Source of the DNA: Phaeodactylibacter sp.
GTDB lineage: Bacteria; Bacteroidota; Bacteroidia; Chitinophagales; Saprospiraceae
DNA length: 64,000 nucleotides
Assembly: GCF_022763345.1 (NCBI RefSeq)
Contig: NZ_JALEGS010000061.1
Span: 62,001-126,000, forward strand
Direction of reading: 5' to 3'
Shown: in pieces, positions 25,656 to 35,040 of the stretch
Layout of the letters: every line of letters begins with the position of its first letter
Numbering within the stretch: position 1 is the stretch's first letter
Translations under genes and position numbers: made by a program
Notes under the pieces: model-generated
Databases searched by the model: none
Told to the model about the DNA's origin: nothing
The model's input: only the letters and a program-made list of their open reading frames with translations

Positions 25656-25750
25656 GACAGCTCTGAAAATCCGTCCCAAAATGTAAAGCCGAACGATTGC
25701 AAGTCCGGGAGGCAGTATCATTGTGCTATTATTCAAGTAAAAAGCATACC

Positions 25751-26896
25751 ATGATACCACCCCGGACAAAACGCTTCCTCACCCGCCTGCTGCCCTTTGG
25801 CCTCATCTGGTTGCTGGCTGGCTGGGTATTCCTGCTGATTGAGCATGCGGCTACAGCTGGCATCGACACCCTGCCTTCCACCGTTATACAGATGGACTGG
25901 CGCATATTTGTAGTGGCTAGCTTTGCGGTGACCGTAGCTGGCTTTTTCACGGGCTATCTGGAGCTGCGCTTCCTGGACCCCTGGCTGGGGCACCTGCACT
26001 TTGCCCGGCGCTTGTTTCTTAAGCTGATGGCCTATGCCGGTATTTTTTCGTTTGTGATCTTGGTGACTTTCCCGGTGGCGGCGAGCCTGGAGATGGGAAC
26101 AAGTATCCTGGGGCCGGAAGTATGGGTACGGTACCTGGATTACCTCACGAGCATCACCCACCTGAGCACGGGCGTGCAATTGGGCGCAAGCCTGCTGCTG
26201 TCCCTGTTTTACGCTGAAATCAGTGAGTTTATGGGGCAAAATGTCCTGAATAACTTCTTCACCGGGCGCTACCACCGTCCAGTAGAGGAGGACCGGGTAT
26301 TCATGTTTCTGGATATGAAGTCTTCCACGACGATTGCGGAGCAGCTTGGGCATCAAAGATACTTCCACCTGCTGAAGGCCTACTACGACTGTTTTTCGGA
26401 AGCCATCATCGACCACGGCGGTGAAATCTACCAATACGTCGGGGACGAAATCATTCTTTCCTGGCCGTACCGGCAGGGGCAAAAAGACAACCGCCCTCTG
26501 AACTGCTTCTTTGCCATGCGGGACAGCCTGCGGTCCAAAGCTCTGTGGTTTAAGCAAAGTTTTGGGGTAGCACCTGCCTTCAAAGCCGGCATACATTTAG
26601 GCAGGGTGACCACGGGTGAGATAGGGATGATCAAAAAGGAAATCCTGTTTTCCGGCGATGTGCTCAATGCCACCGCCCGCATTCAGGGGCTGTGCAACAG
26701 CTACGGCGTAGACCTGCTCCTTTCTGAGGAAATGCTGCAGCAGTTGAAGCTAACGCCTACTGATCAGGTGAAAAGGCTGGGTGAGGCGACGCTCAGGGGG
26801 CGGTCCGCTTCTGCTCACCTCTTTACCATTCAGCGGACAGTACCGGAGGCTTCACGGGTCACCTCCCGATGGATACCGGCGGTGGCGCTGCTTTAA
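25751..26896 (+). CDS. Membrane-bound class III adenylate/guanylate cyclase
   Basis: 381 residues from ATG 25751, chosen because the hydrophobic N-terminus starts there. Residues about 10-170 hold four hydrophobic segments in pairs. The cyclase domain spans about 190-360: FLDMKSSTTIAEQLG carries the first metal-binding Asp, IYQYVGDEIILSWP the second, and VTTGEIGMIKKEILFSGDVLNATARIQ the transition-state end. It would make cAMP or cGMP at the membrane in response to an unknown signal. No cyclic-nucleotide receptor gene is near. Its stop overlaps by 4 bp the convergent PepSY-TM gene. Confidence 0.88.
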   Translation: MIPPRTKRFLTRLLPFGLIWLLAGWVFLLIEHAATAGIDTLPSTVIQMDWRIFVVASFAVTVAGFFTGYLELRFLDPWLGHLHFARRLFLKLMAYAGIFSFVILVTFPVAASLEMGTSILGPEVWVRYLDYLTSITHLSTGVQLGASLLLSLFYAEISEFMGQNVLNNFFTGRYHRPVEEDRVFMFLDMKSSTTIAEQLGHQRYFHLLKAYYDCFSEAIIDHGGEIYQYVGDEIILSWPYRQGQKDNRPLNCFFAMRDSLRSKALWFKQSFGVAPAFKAGIHLGRVTTGEIGMIKKEILFSGDVLNATARIQGLCNSYGVDLLLSEEMLQQLKLTPTDQVKRLGEATLRGRSASAHLFTIQRTVPEASRVTSRWIPAVALL

Positions 26897-27405
26897 AGCA
26901 TCAGCATGATCAGCGTCAGGATGATGCCCCCGGCGGTGAAATAAAGCCCCTTTTTGAAGATATCGGTACCTGGCATGAACATCCAGAATGCGGAAATCAC
27001 AAAAAACAGCAAGGATACTCCGAAGAAAATATTGAGAAAATACAAGGGGCTGTTCGTAGTGGCTTTGTGTAGGCCCGTCATTTTATCCAGCACCAGCGGT
27101 AATTTTTTTACGGTATACTGAGCCATGCCAGTAGACTGATCAAAGGTGCCATTCTCAAAGTAGACCAGGTTGCCCTCAGTTTTTTCGACCTTGAGGTTCT
27201 TCATATTAAGCGCCTTTCCGAGTTCAGCAGTGGTGGTGGCAGGAGGAAGCTGTTTTTCAATTACGGTTTCTTTTTTGAGGAAGTCCGTTTTGCGGAAAAT
27301 CAGCACCACGCCGCTAATGGCATAGACGGCCATTATGCCAGCCAGAAAGAAGCCGAGGTAACGGTGGTAAACCCGAAAGGTGTTGCTGAGCTTGCGTTTG
27401 TCCAT
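26893..27405 (-). CDS. PepSY-associated TM family protein
   Basis: 170 residues. An N-terminal helix (YHRYLGFFLAGIMAVYAISGVVLIF) matches the first segment of PepSY_TM proteins, with HRYLG conserved. A periplasmic PepSY-like part with VKKLPLVLDKMTGLHK follows at about 50-120, and two C-terminal membrane segments (LYFLNIFFGVSLLFFVISAF; AGGIILTLIMLML). Relatives take part in iron-siderophore reduction or in peptidase inhibition. No receptor gene is adjacent here, so the role is open. Confidence 0.75.
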   Translation of the reverse strand: MDKRKLSNTFRVYHRYLGFFLAGIMAVYAISGVVLIFRKTDFLKKETVIEKQLPPATTTAELGKALNMKNLKVEKTEGNLVYFENGTFDQSTGMAQYTVKKLPLVLDKMTGLHKATTNSPLYFLNIFFGVSLLFFVISAFWMFMPGTDIFKKGLYFTAGGIILTLIMLML

Positions 27406-27633
27406 TGAACAATGCTTTTATAATCTGCAGTTGAAGGAATGAAGCATTTGGCAGGGGCAGGCAAACTTACGGACTCTTTTCTGTTTCCGGTCAAATGGAA
27501 TGCTTCAATCTACCAAAATAATACGCCCGCTGGAGGGAAGCTGATTCAATTGTGCTTTAAAAACACCCGCCAACAAAGCAAAATCCGAAAGCTTTGTATT
27601 TTAGCAACTGCCAATCAACGAAAACCAACTACC

Positions 27634-28902
27634 ATGAAGCACATGCCTTCCCACTTTTTGCTGTTTATCCTGTTGCTGTCCCTTCCCATTTGGGTGCAGG
27701 GGCAGGCATTGCAAACAGCCGTCCCGGAAAGCGTCGGTTTTTCCTCCGGCCGGTTAGCGCATCTGGACCGCACTTTTCAGGATTATGTGGATAACGGGCA
27801 ATTGCCTGGCGCGGTGGTTCTTGTGGCCCGCAATGGGCAGGTGCCCTACTTTAAGGCTTTTGGGCAGCGAGATATGGAAACGGGCGACCCCATGCCTAAG
27901 GATGCCATCTTCCGTATCGCTTCCCAAACCAAGGCGATCGTCAGCGTTGGGGTTATGATGCTGCAGGAAGAAGGACGCCTGCTGATCAGTGATCCGGTGG
28001 GCAAGTATCTGCCGGAATACATGGAAACTACCGTGGCAGTAGCGAAGGAAGAAGGCGGGTACGAAGTGGTAAAAGCTGAGCGCCCGATCACCATCCGTGA
28101 CTTGCTGACCCACACGGCAGGTATCGGTTATGGCTATGGACTGGCAAAGGAGACCTGGGAAGCCGCCGGCATTCAGGGTTGGTACTTCGCGGACCGGGAA
28201 GAGCCGGTGCGGGAGACGATAAGGCGCATGGCTGCCCTTCCCTTTGATGCACAGCCCGGAGAGCGCTTTGTCTATGGCTACAATACGGATATCCTTGGCG
28301 TGCTGATAGAAGTAGTTTCCGGACAACCCCTGGACGAATTTCTTACCACACGGATTTTTCAGCCGTTAGGTATGGAGGATACTCATTTTTACCTGCCGAA
28401 GGAAAAGGTCAATCGTTTAGCAACGGTCTATTCTAAAGAAGCGGACAACCTGGAACGTGCGCCCACTCCCGGGCATATGGTTGGGCAAGGGCATTACGTC
28501 GAAGGCCCCCGGACCAGCTTTTCCGGCGGGGCAGGCCTGCTCAGTACGGCTATGGACTACGCCCGCTTCCTGCAAATGATGCTCAACGGCGGCACTTACA
28601 ATGGGCAGCGTATCCTGTCCCGCAAGTCAGTCGACCTAATGACAGTTGACCACATGCGCGACATTCCTTACGGACCTGAGGGGCAGGGCTTTGGGCTCGG
28701 TTTTAAGGTGGCTACCGATCTTGGTGCCCGCGGCACGCTCGGCTCAGTGGGCGATTACAGCTGGGGCGGCGCATACCATTCCCATTATTGGGTCGACCCG
28801 GTGGAGAAACTCGTGGTGGTCTACTTCACGCAAGTCATCCCTGCCCGAGGGCTGGACGACCACGCGAAGCTTAGGGCGCTGGTGTATCAGGCGCTGGAGT
28901 GA
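27634..28902 (+). CDS. Secreted serine hydrolase, beta-lactamase class C family
   Basis: 422 residues from ATG 27634, which opens the signal peptide MKHMPSHFLLFILLLSLPIW; an open frame to 27439 upstream is unlikely to be used. The active-site motifs of the family are present: SxxK as SQTK near residue 90, YxN as YGYN near 215, and a C-terminal HSHYW region near 390 in place of the KTG box. These belong to the EstB/beta-lactamase-related esterases and peptidases acting in the periplasm or outside. Substrate unknown; antibiotic hydrolysis is not implied. Confidence 0.88.
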   Translation: MKHMPSHFLLFILLLSLPIWVQGQALQTAVPESVGFSSGRLAHLDRTFQDYVDNGQLPGAVVLVARNGQVPYFKAFGQRDMETGDPMPKDAIFRIASQTKAIVSVGVMMLQEEGRLLISDPVGKYLPEYMETTVAVAKEEGGYEVVKAERPITIRDLLTHTAGIGYGYGLAKETWEAAGIQGWYFADREEPVRETIRRMAALPFDAQPGERFVYGYNTDILGVLIEVVSGQPLDEFLTTRIFQPLGMEDTHFYLPKEKVNRLATVYSKEADNLERAPTPGHMVGQGHYVEGPRTSFSGGAGLLSTAMDYARFLQMMLNGGTYNGQRILSRKSVDLMTVDHMRDIPYGPEGQGFGLGFKVATDLGARGTLGSVGDYSWGGAYHSHYWVDPVEKLVVVYFTQVIPARGLDDHAKLRALVYQALE

Positions 28903-28907
28903 AGCAG

Positions 28908-29522
28908 TTATGCCTTTTGATAAACCCACTCCTTTGCAGGGTTCTTGTATCTTTTGTACATATTGAGGGCAATCAGCGCAGAAGCGATAACTCCAATGAT
29001 GATCAGGCCCGTTTGGCCAACGATATCATACAGGAAGCTCAAAATGGCACGTCCGGAACGGCTTTTTGCAGTCCCGCCTTCCCCTGATGCCATTTCAGAA
29101 GCATCACCAAACAGGACATATCCGGTGAAGCCCAGGGCTAGTAACAGATAGAAGCTCTTATTGAGCAAAGGTTTTAGCGATTTTTCCTGACGTTCTTCAA
29201 CAGGCAATCCACTTCGTTGACCGATAAGGTGACCAACCGTTATTGCTTTTGCGGGTTCGTCAAATTTGATCTTTAAGGATTCAGATTTGCCATTTTCATG
29301 GAGCATTTTGAATTTCAACTCCGGAGAAGTCTCATTGAGCTGCAAACTTTGAAGGCTGGAAAGCGGGTAAGCGGTGGCAGACCTCAGAAAGCCCGTTCCT
29401 GTTGCAGCTTGCTTAAACTGCTCAATATCCTTCATCTTTTTTGCGCTAACGTAAAGTGTCCCTTCACTGAGGAGTAGTGACTTCCAGTTCTCTCCATCAA
29501 GCGCGATAATTGTGTTTTCCAT
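28908..29522 (-). CDS. Membrane protein of unknown function with PH-like N-terminal domain
   Basis: 204 residues. The N-terminal 100 residues look like a cytoplasmic beta-rich domain with a final helix, of the kind described for PH-like bacterial domains (GTLYVSAKKMKDIEQFK, ATAYPLSSLQSLQL). Two hydrophobic segments follow at about 125-145 and 170-190, ending in a basic tail. No family name can be given with certainty. It is convergent with the serine hydrolase gene, with 5 bp between stops. Confidence 0.55.
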   Translation of the reverse strand: MENTIIALDGENWKSLLLSEGTLYVSAKKMKDIEQFKQAATGTGFLRSATAYPLSSLQSLQLNETSPELKFKMLHENGKSESLKIKFDEPAKAITVGHLIGQRSGLPVEERQEKSLKPLLNKSFYLLLALGFTGYVLFGDASEMASGEGGTAKSRSGRAILSFLYDIVGQTGLIIIGVIASALIALNMYKRYKNPAKEWVYQKA

Positions 29523-29716
29523 TATCCTGATTTGAGTTTACTTTTGCCAAATATAGTTAGGATTGTTGGTCCTCTGGGAAAGAATTTAATTTAGAATTTA
29601 CTGTTTTTTACTGCTCTGGCAGAGCACTTCAAATAGTCTCCTTCTGTTCCCGGTTTTCCCACTCTACACAGGTAGCTATTACACTATCTTAATCGATACT
29701 TTTTTCAGCCCTTCAA

Positions 29717-29744
29717 AGAAAAGGGCCGGCTTGGAGGCCGGCCC
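29717..29744 (-). terminator. Rho-independent terminator for the barrel protein gene at 29801
   Basis: GGGCCGGC (29723-29730) pairs with GCCGGCCC (29737-29744), 6-base loop. On the minus strand it is followed by TTTTCTTT, and it lies 57 bp after the stop. Confidence 0.75.
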
Positions 29745-29800
29745 GACAATGGGGTTCGTTAGGCGCTGCAGCAGCAGGCGGGTAGGCTAGCCTGCCGCTT

Positions 29801-30937
29801 TTAATCCAGGTTAAAAGGCACCGGTGCTTTTGCGTCGTCCGGCGCAATCCGGTACGCCACACTGAAATTGATCAGGTAATCCGCGAATGCGGCATCGCCG
29901 TTGCGGGGCTGCCCGGTGGCCTGCTCCGTTTCCAGGTCGGTAAGGCTTTGCGGGCGGTTGCGGAGCATAGCGACCGGCACAGAAAGGCTGACCGTCGTCC
30001 GGCTGTTCATTAGGGTTAGGCCGGGCTCCAGCGAAAGCACTTCTCCGGGCCGCCGGAACCCCCCACTCCCGCCGATGAGGTCCTCTACCGGCACAGCTTC
30101 GTAACGGGCACCAACGGATACGCTCAAAGCAGGCACAGGGGTGTTGTAGCTGAATCCGCCCCGCAGCCCGTATTGGTCCGGGACCGACATGATGGATTCG
30201 TTTTGCAGAATAGGGCTCAGTGTTTCCCGAAAGGTGCGAACGCCATTCGTCTCCCTGGGATTGGCCAGGTAAAAAGCACCAGCGTAAGCAAAAAGCGTGG
30301 GAGACAGCTGTTGGAAAAACTGTAAGTCCAATGTAATCCCAAATCCGCCATCACCGGGTTGAATGGACTGATCGACCGGACGGACCTGAGGGGTGCCTTC
30401 CGGGCCTACATTGTAAAAAATGTCCGTTGCGTTGTAGTCGCCCGTGGGCAGCTTCACGCCCAACCCAAGCGCGAGGTTGCCCTTGGGGCTGCGCGCAGGG
30501 TCGAAGAGCCAGTACCCCAGGCCCAGCCGCACATCAGCAAGGCCGCGGGAAAAGGTCGTATTGCGCTCCTCCCGGCCATGTTCGTACAAAGAAGAACGGG
30601 TGTTGACCACAAATGGGAGGATAGCCGTGGCGTACATCCGGTTGCTTAAGCTGTAGTTGACGGAAAAGTCCCAGGCGTGGGCATGGTTGATGACTTCCGT
30701 CTCATTCGAAACCCGGTCGGGCTCCTCGTGCGTGCCCCGGAAGTGGCGGAAGGATTTGAAGTAGCGGTAGTTCATCCCAATTTGCCATTCACCGGCAGAC
30801 AGTAGGTTGGAGGAAAGATTGTTGCCGCCACAGGAAGAGAAGTGGCGGATGGCTACGCAGCCCTGTCCCCGCAATTGCAGGGTGCTAAGGCTGGCGAATA
30901 GCATTAGGGTCAAAATACTTTTATAATGGGTATTCAT
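29801..30937 (-). CDS. Outer-membrane beta-barrel protein, transporter-like
   Basis: 378 residues with a signal peptide (MNTHYKSILTLMLFASLSTL). The mature N-terminus has CVAIRHFSSCGGN, then alternating beta strands throughout (WQIGMNYRYFKSFRHF, RLGLGYWLFD, LALGLGVKLPTGDY), and an aromatic C-terminal strand region. This is the pattern of MetA-pathway/DUF3187-like outer-membrane barrels. Substrate is unknown. It is followed by a terminator; the small secreted-protein gene at 31068 lies upstream on the same strand, 130 bp away. Confidence 0.65.
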   Translation of the reverse strand: MNTHYKSILTLMLFASLSTLQLRGQGCVAIRHFSSCGGNNLSSNLLSAGEWQIGMNYRYFKSFRHFRGTHEEPDRVSNETEVINHAHAWDFSVNYSLSNRMYATAILPFVVNTRSSLYEHGREERNTTFSRGLADVRLGLGYWLFDPARSPKGNLALGLGVKLPTGDYNATDIFYNVGPEGTPQVRPVDQSIQPGDGGFGITLDLQFFQQLSPTLFAYAGAFYLANPRETNGVRTFRETLSPILQNESIMSVPDQYGLRGGFSYNTPVPALSVSVGARYEAVPVEDLIGGSGGFRRPGEVLSLEPGLTLMNSRTTVSLSVPVAMLRNRPQSLTDLETEQATGQPRNGDAAFADYLINFSVAYRIAPDDAKAPVPFNLD

Positions 30938-31067
30938 TGATCATAAATTTTAGATGGGCAAGCACGGCACAGATTGATCTGTATACCTGTCAACCCTCCT
31001 GAATCGCGTTCAGGGAGTCCGTGTGCTCCAAAGATTTAAATTGGCCAATTGATTTCAGGTGAGGAAA

Positions 31068-31568
31068 TCAGGCTCTGGGAGGAGGGTCAGGGAGCGATAG
31101 GCTGGCCATGGAGGCCGGCTGCTGAAAGAAAAACGAACCCTGGGCAGTGGCGACCGGCACCGATGGCAGAGGGTGCAGCGGTGGGTCTACCCTGAATTTG
31201 GAAAACAGCTGGTCGAGTAAAGCCCGTCCGCTGTTCGAGTCTTCTGAAACTGGGGGCATAGCCTGCAGGTACTCTACCAATTGAGTGGAGTCTGCCGCGA
31301 TTTTGTAGTGTATGGTTTCGCCCTCGATTTCTTCTGTTAAAATGAACTGACTGCTGTAGCCAATCAAAGCCGGATGAAAATCTTCTTCAATGATAGCGAC
31401 CTGATAGGAGGCACCGGTGCTGGCTTTGAGGGCTTCCGCCAATTGCGCCTCACGCTGGTCCATTTTGCGCTGCACTTCTATGACGTGGAGGGTTTCCACC
31501 ACTAAATGCCCGGCCATCCATTGGAAGGTGATTAGGAACAGCAATAACCATGAGGTTAGTGGTCGCAT
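31068..31568 (-). CDS. Membrane-anchored or secreted protein of unknown function
   Basis: 166 residues with one N-terminal hydrophobic segment (about residues 6-25), a charged coiled-coil-like part (VIEVQRKMDQREAQLAEALK), and a C-terminal tail rich in Pro and Ser ending DPPPRA. No known family is recognised. It is on the same strand as and upstream of the outer-membrane barrel gene, so the two could be co-expressed. Confidence 0.5.
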   Translation of the reverse strand: MRPLTSWLLLFLITFQWMAGHLVVETLHVIEVQRKMDQREAQLAEALKASTGASYQVAIIEEDFHPALIGYSSQFILTEEIEGETIHYKIAADSTQLVEYLQAMPPVSEDSNSGRALLDQLFSKFRVDPPLHPLPSVPVATAQGSFFFQQPASMASLSLPDPPPRA

Positions 31569-31736
31569 GCAGTCAATTGGGTAAATCTACAGCTTAAAGG
31601 TAGGAAATTCTTTGTATAAACTATCTGTCGTTATTTTTATCTGTTCTATTCTTTGAAAATGAGGTGCAAGTGTGCCGTTTTTTGCAGAAAAATTGATTAT
31701 TTGCGGGACTATCGACCATTAAAAACCACCGCCTTT

Positions 31737-32816
31737 ATGTCATCAAAAACCGTCTTTGCCATCTGGTTTCTACCCTTGTTGTTTTGCGTTGCCTGCTCGC
31801 CCAAATTTGCAGAGCATAAAGAGAAAGCCTCTGCCGGAAATCCCGTATTCCCCGGTTGGTACGCCGATCCGGAAGGGATTATCTTTGGGCAGGAGTATTG
31901 GATTTACCCCACCTTTTCGGATCACTATCCGCAACAACGGCAACCCTCCAAAGCGACTACGGCACAACTGGCCCTGCGCAAAAACGCCATCAATGAACAG
32001 TACGTGGAGCAGACTTTTTTTGATGCCTTTTCTTCCCGGGACCTGGTCAATTGGGAGCGCCACCCGAGGGTATTTGATATTGACTGGGCAGACTGGGCTT
32101 CCTACGCGATTTGGGCGCCAGCCATTACGGAAGCGAACGGGCAATACTATCTTTTCTTTTCGGCAAACGACATCCAAAGTGAAGCCGAGTTGGGCGGTAT
32201 AGGCGTAGCGGTGGCGGATCAGCCTTCGGGGCCCTTCAAGGATGCTTTGGGCAAGCCTCTGATAAGCACTTTTGAGCATGGAGCACAACCGATAGACCCT
32301 TTCGTATTCAAAGACGATGACGGCCAGGTGTACCTCATCTATGGCGGATGGCGGCACTGCAATATGGTGAAACTGAGCGATGACCTGTTAAGTGTGGTGC
32401 CTTTTGAAGATGGCGAAGTGTACAAGGAAATTACACCGGACCAGTATGTGGAAGGGCCTTTCATGTTCAAACGGAATGGGCGGTACTACTTCATGTGGTC
32501 GGAAGGCGGCTGGATGGGGCCGGACTACAGTGTGGCGTATGCCATCGGAGATTCCCCCTTCGGCCCGTTTGAGCGGATTGGCAAAGTACTGCAGCAGGAT
32601 ACGGCTATTGCTACCGGGGCGGGGCACCATTCGGTCATTATTCTGCCGGAGCAGGACCGCTACTATATGGTCTACCATCGCCGTCCACTTGGCACTGATA
32701 ACCCCCATCACCGGGAGGTTTGTATTGATGCGTTGCGGTTTGATGAAGAGGGGATGTTGCTTCCGGTGAAAATGACCCGGCAGGGGGTAATGGCGAACCC
32801 GCTTCAGTCGCCCTGA
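31737..32816 (+). CDS. GH43-family glycoside hydrolase, lipoprotein
   Basis: 359 residues from ATG 31737. The lipoprotein signal ends LLFCVAC, so the enzyme is membrane-anchored outside the cytoplasm. It is a five-bladed propeller of GH43: the first catalytic Asp in GWYADPEG near residue 40, the pKa-tuning Asp in GAQPIDPFVFKDDDG, and the acid Glu in QYVEGPFMFKRNGRYYFMWS near residue 240. GH43 members act on arabinan, arabinoxylan, xylan or galactan; arabinofuranosidase or xylosidase would suit the arabinose locus 25 kb upstream. The specific linkage is not predictable here. Confidence 0.9.
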   Translation: MSSKTVFAIWFLPLLFCVACSPKFAEHKEKASAGNPVFPGWYADPEGIIFGQEYWIYPTFSDHYPQQRQPSKATTAQLALRKNAINEQYVEQTFFDAFSSRDLVNWERHPRVFDIDWADWASYAIWAPAITEANGQYYLFFSANDIQSEAELGGIGVAVADQPSGPFKDALGKPLISTFEHGAQPIDPFVFKDDDGQVYLIYGGWRHCNMVKLSDDLLSVVPFEDGEVYKEITPDQYVEGPFMFKRNGRYYFMWSEGGWMGPDYSVAYAIGDSPFGPFERIGKVLQQDTAIATGAGHHSVIILPEQDRYYMVYHRRPLGTDNPHHREVCIDALRFDEEGMLLPVKMTRQGVMANPLQSP

Positions 32817-32828
32817 TAGGGTTTGGAA

Positions 32829-33344
32829 TCAACGCTTCGGCCCCAATCGAAGACCCTGAGTGGTAAAGGACAAGCCCTGTTGGCCAGATGTCGAAATCAT
32901 AACAGCTTCAAACAACGGCGCATTCCCAGTTAAAGGAGCCCTCCAGTCAAAAAGGAAATTGGCACCGGTGCCCCCTTCGCGGTCGACTTCATCAATAACA
33001 ATTTCAACGGTTTCCATAGGGGCAATAAAAATAGGCCTGGCAAAGTAGTTTCGGATTGGGGTGCCATGGGTATCGTAGTATACTGCCTCTTCGATGTAGA
33101 CCGTATCCTTTCGGTTCACATTGCGCAAGCTGATGGTCGCCGTAAGGTCATGGGTGCGGTGCTCGGTCTGACTGTAAATCTGGGAATAGACCGATAAATA
33201 AGTCGTGCCTGAAGCCAGAGAATCAGGGTTTGAAATTTCAATCATCCGCTTTTCCCAATTGACGGGGTCGATAGAGCTGATTTCCTCCCTGGGGGTGCAG
33301 GAAGCCAGGATAAGCAAGAGGGCTAAAATGAAACCGTTTTTCAT
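32829..33344 (-). CDS. DUF3124 lipoprotein
   Basis: 171 residues from ATG 33344, with lipoprotein signal MKNGFILALLLILASC. DUF3124 is indicated by YLSVYSQIYSQTEHRTHDLTAT, the conserved first-strand block, and TVEIVIDEVDREGGTGANFLFDW. Function is unknown; the fold is likely an immunoglobulin-like sandwich in the periplasm. It is convergent with the GH43 gene, 12 bp apart, and follows the DUF6090 gene on the same strand. Confidence 0.8.
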   Translation of the reverse strand: MKNGFILALLLILASCTPREEISSIDPVNWEKRMIEISNPDSLASGTTYLSVYSQIYSQTEHRTHDLTATISLRNVNRKDTVYIEEAVYYDTHGTPIRNYFARPIFIAPMETVEIVIDEVDREGGTGANFLFDWRAPLTGNAPLFEAVMISTSGQQGLSFTTQGLRLGPKR

Positions 33345-33396
33345 GGTCTGCGGCATTTGATTTGTAGTGGTGAAGCTACTGCTTTTAGCTAAAAAG

Positions 33397-34167
33397 CTAG
33401 TTTTCAATCTCCCTGTCGATCAACTCCAAAATGGCCTTCAGCTCTTCCATCAGGGGCAGGTAATGTGTATCCGTGGTGCCTGTGCAGGCTAGCACAAAAA
33501 GGAGCAGGTGGTTCTCAAAAGACTTAGATTGCAGTAAAGCCAGATTAGAATGTGGCTGGGCGGATGGTGACAAGTCGAGCCCATCGGCTGTCTGTCCAGC
33601 TTGCTCCAAAACCGTCCGGATACTGTAGCGATCGCTCAGAAAGGTATTGAGAATACGCTTGCGTTCCTGTTCCTGATCCTGTTCCTGCCGGGCGACATCC
33701 TCCACGGTGGCCATCCAGTTGGTTAGGCGGCGGCGCAGTTCGGGGTTGGATAAGTCGCGGAGACTGCCAGAGTTAATCATCTCGTTCAGTAGCGAATTGT
33801 TGGGGTTGAAGGCGATATCATAAGCGAGGGTGCTGTAAATCAGTTTGGAGAAGGCAGCCTCATCCGTGAGTGTTGTAGAGTCGGACATGAAGCCGAGTAA
33901 GGTGCGGGCGCCTTCTGCGTTTTGCTGATTGAGGGCGATGAGGGTTTCCAGTTTGTGTTTGCTGACTTTAAACTCTTCCTGCAACCCTTTCAGGTACACT
34001 TGCTCCTTGTCCCGGGTCAGTCGCTGCTCATTGCCGTTGTTGATGGCCAGGGCGATGAGGATGCCAGCGACCACCAATACGATTTCCCCCAGTGCATACA
34101 ACAGATACTGGCTGACGCGCTTTTCAGCAATTAACTGCTGGCGGATTTTCCGGAAAAACTTGATCAT
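33397..34167 (-). CDS. DUF6090 family membrane protein
   Basis: 256 residues. The N-terminal signature is clear: MIKFFRKIRQQLIAEK, then YLLYALGEIVLVVAGILIAL, which is the single membrane helix of this Bacteroidota family, with ALAINNGNEQR after it. The rest is a helical periplasmic domain (GLQEEFKVSKHKLETLIALN, NELINSG-like NEMINSGSLRDL). Function unknown. These genes often occur as runs of paralogues; only one is here. It starts 20 bp from the stop of the DUF1080 gene on the same strand. Confidence 0.85.
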   Translation of the reverse strand: MIKFFRKIRQQLIAEKRVSQYLLYALGEIVLVVAGILIALAINNGNEQRLTRDKEQVYLKGLQEEFKVSKHKLETLIALNQQNAEGARTLLGFMSDSTTLTDEAAFSKLIYSTLAYDIAFNPNNSLLNEMINSGSLRDLSNPELRRRLTNWMATVEDVARQEQDQEQERKRILNTFLSDRYSIRTVLEQAGQTADGLDLSPSAQPHSNLALLQSKSFENHLLLFVLACTGTTDTHYLPLMEELKAILELIDREIEN

Positions 34168-34186
34168 AGTCTTGAGTTGCTTTTAG

Positions 34187-34999
34187 TTAAAAATTCGTAT
34201 CCGCCTCATCAAGCTCCAGTTCCTTGATCCAGATATTTCTGTAGAATACATCATGCCCTTCAGCTTGCAGTTTGATGCCACCGGGAGTATCTGTAATGCC
34301 AAAGCCTTTATCGTTTCCGCCGTCTAATCCGGAGAACTTTCCGCCCCAAACTTTATTGATGGGGACGTTTTGGTGCACCTTATGCCCGTTGAAATACATG
34401 CTGACCAGGGGTTGCTCCACAAGTTTGCCATTCTCAAACCGGGCAGCGCGGAAGGTGATATCGTAGGCATTCCATTGGCCGGTCCCGTTGTAGAAGGCGT
34501 AGGGGGATTCCGTTTCGTTGATGACCGTGGCCATGCCATGCTTCGTGCTGTCCCCATCCAGGATTTGAATTTCATACCGGTTTTGAAGATAAACGCCACT
34601 ATTGCCCCCCTCATTAGGCACCAGGAATTCTACATGCAGGCGGAAATCCCGGTACTTCTTTTTCGTTACAATATCAGCCGAACCGTACAGACCGCCTTTT
34701 GAAGCGGGGTCGTTGCTGTTCAGTGCTGTGCCTTCATCAACGGGGTCCTCCACGATCTGCCACTTGATGGGCAGTGCTGCTGAAAAGCGCGGGCCTTCCC
34801 AGTAGGCCCACTTCTCCTCCAGCATGGCTCTTGATCCGTCAAATAGTACTTCTGCACCCTCCACAGGCTGCATGCTAATACCGGGGCGTTCCTTTGCTGA
34901 AGCGCCGGCAGTCTCCTTGTTTAGCGCGTGAGAACAAGCACTTAGCAATCCAATGATAAGCCCCCCTGCAATTAAACAGACCAAATGCTTGCTTTCCAT
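34187..34999 (-). CDS. DUF1080 (3-keto-disaccharide hydrolase family) lipoprotein
   Basis: 270 residues with lipoprotein signal ending GLLSAC. The rest is a concanavalin-like sandwich of the DUF1080 family: GLYGSADIVTKKKYRDFRLH, NEGGNSGVYLQNRYEIQILD, and the ending GGIKLQAEGHDVFYRNIWIK, a hallmark of the family. Some members hydrolyse 3-keto-glycosides in the periplasm after oxidation by a partner dehydrogenase. No such oxidoreductase is adjacent, though a flavin amine oxidase-like gene lies next to it at 35041. Confidence 0.9.
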   Translation of the reverse strand: MESKHLVCLIAGGLIIGLLSACSHALNKETAGASAKERPGISMQPVEGAEVLFDGSRAMLEEKWAYWEGPRFSAALPIKWQIVEDPVDEGTALNSNDPASKGGLYGSADIVTKKKYRDFRLHVEFLVPNEGGNSGVYLQNRYEIQILDGDSTKHGMATVINETESPYAFYNGTGQWNAYDITFRAARFENGKLVEQPLVSMYFNGHKVHQNVPINKVWGGKFSGLDGGNDKGFGITDTPGGIKLQAEGHDVFYRNIWIKELELDEADTNF

Positions 35000-35040
35000 G
35001 AGCTGTTGTTTTTGATTGCTGAATTTAAGAGGATTAATCT

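Noticed and set aside
27634..28902. Antibiotic-resistance beta-lactamase
   Set aside because: SxxK and YxN motifs fit class C-related serine hydrolases in general; the KTG box is replaced and most such proteins are esterases or peptidases.
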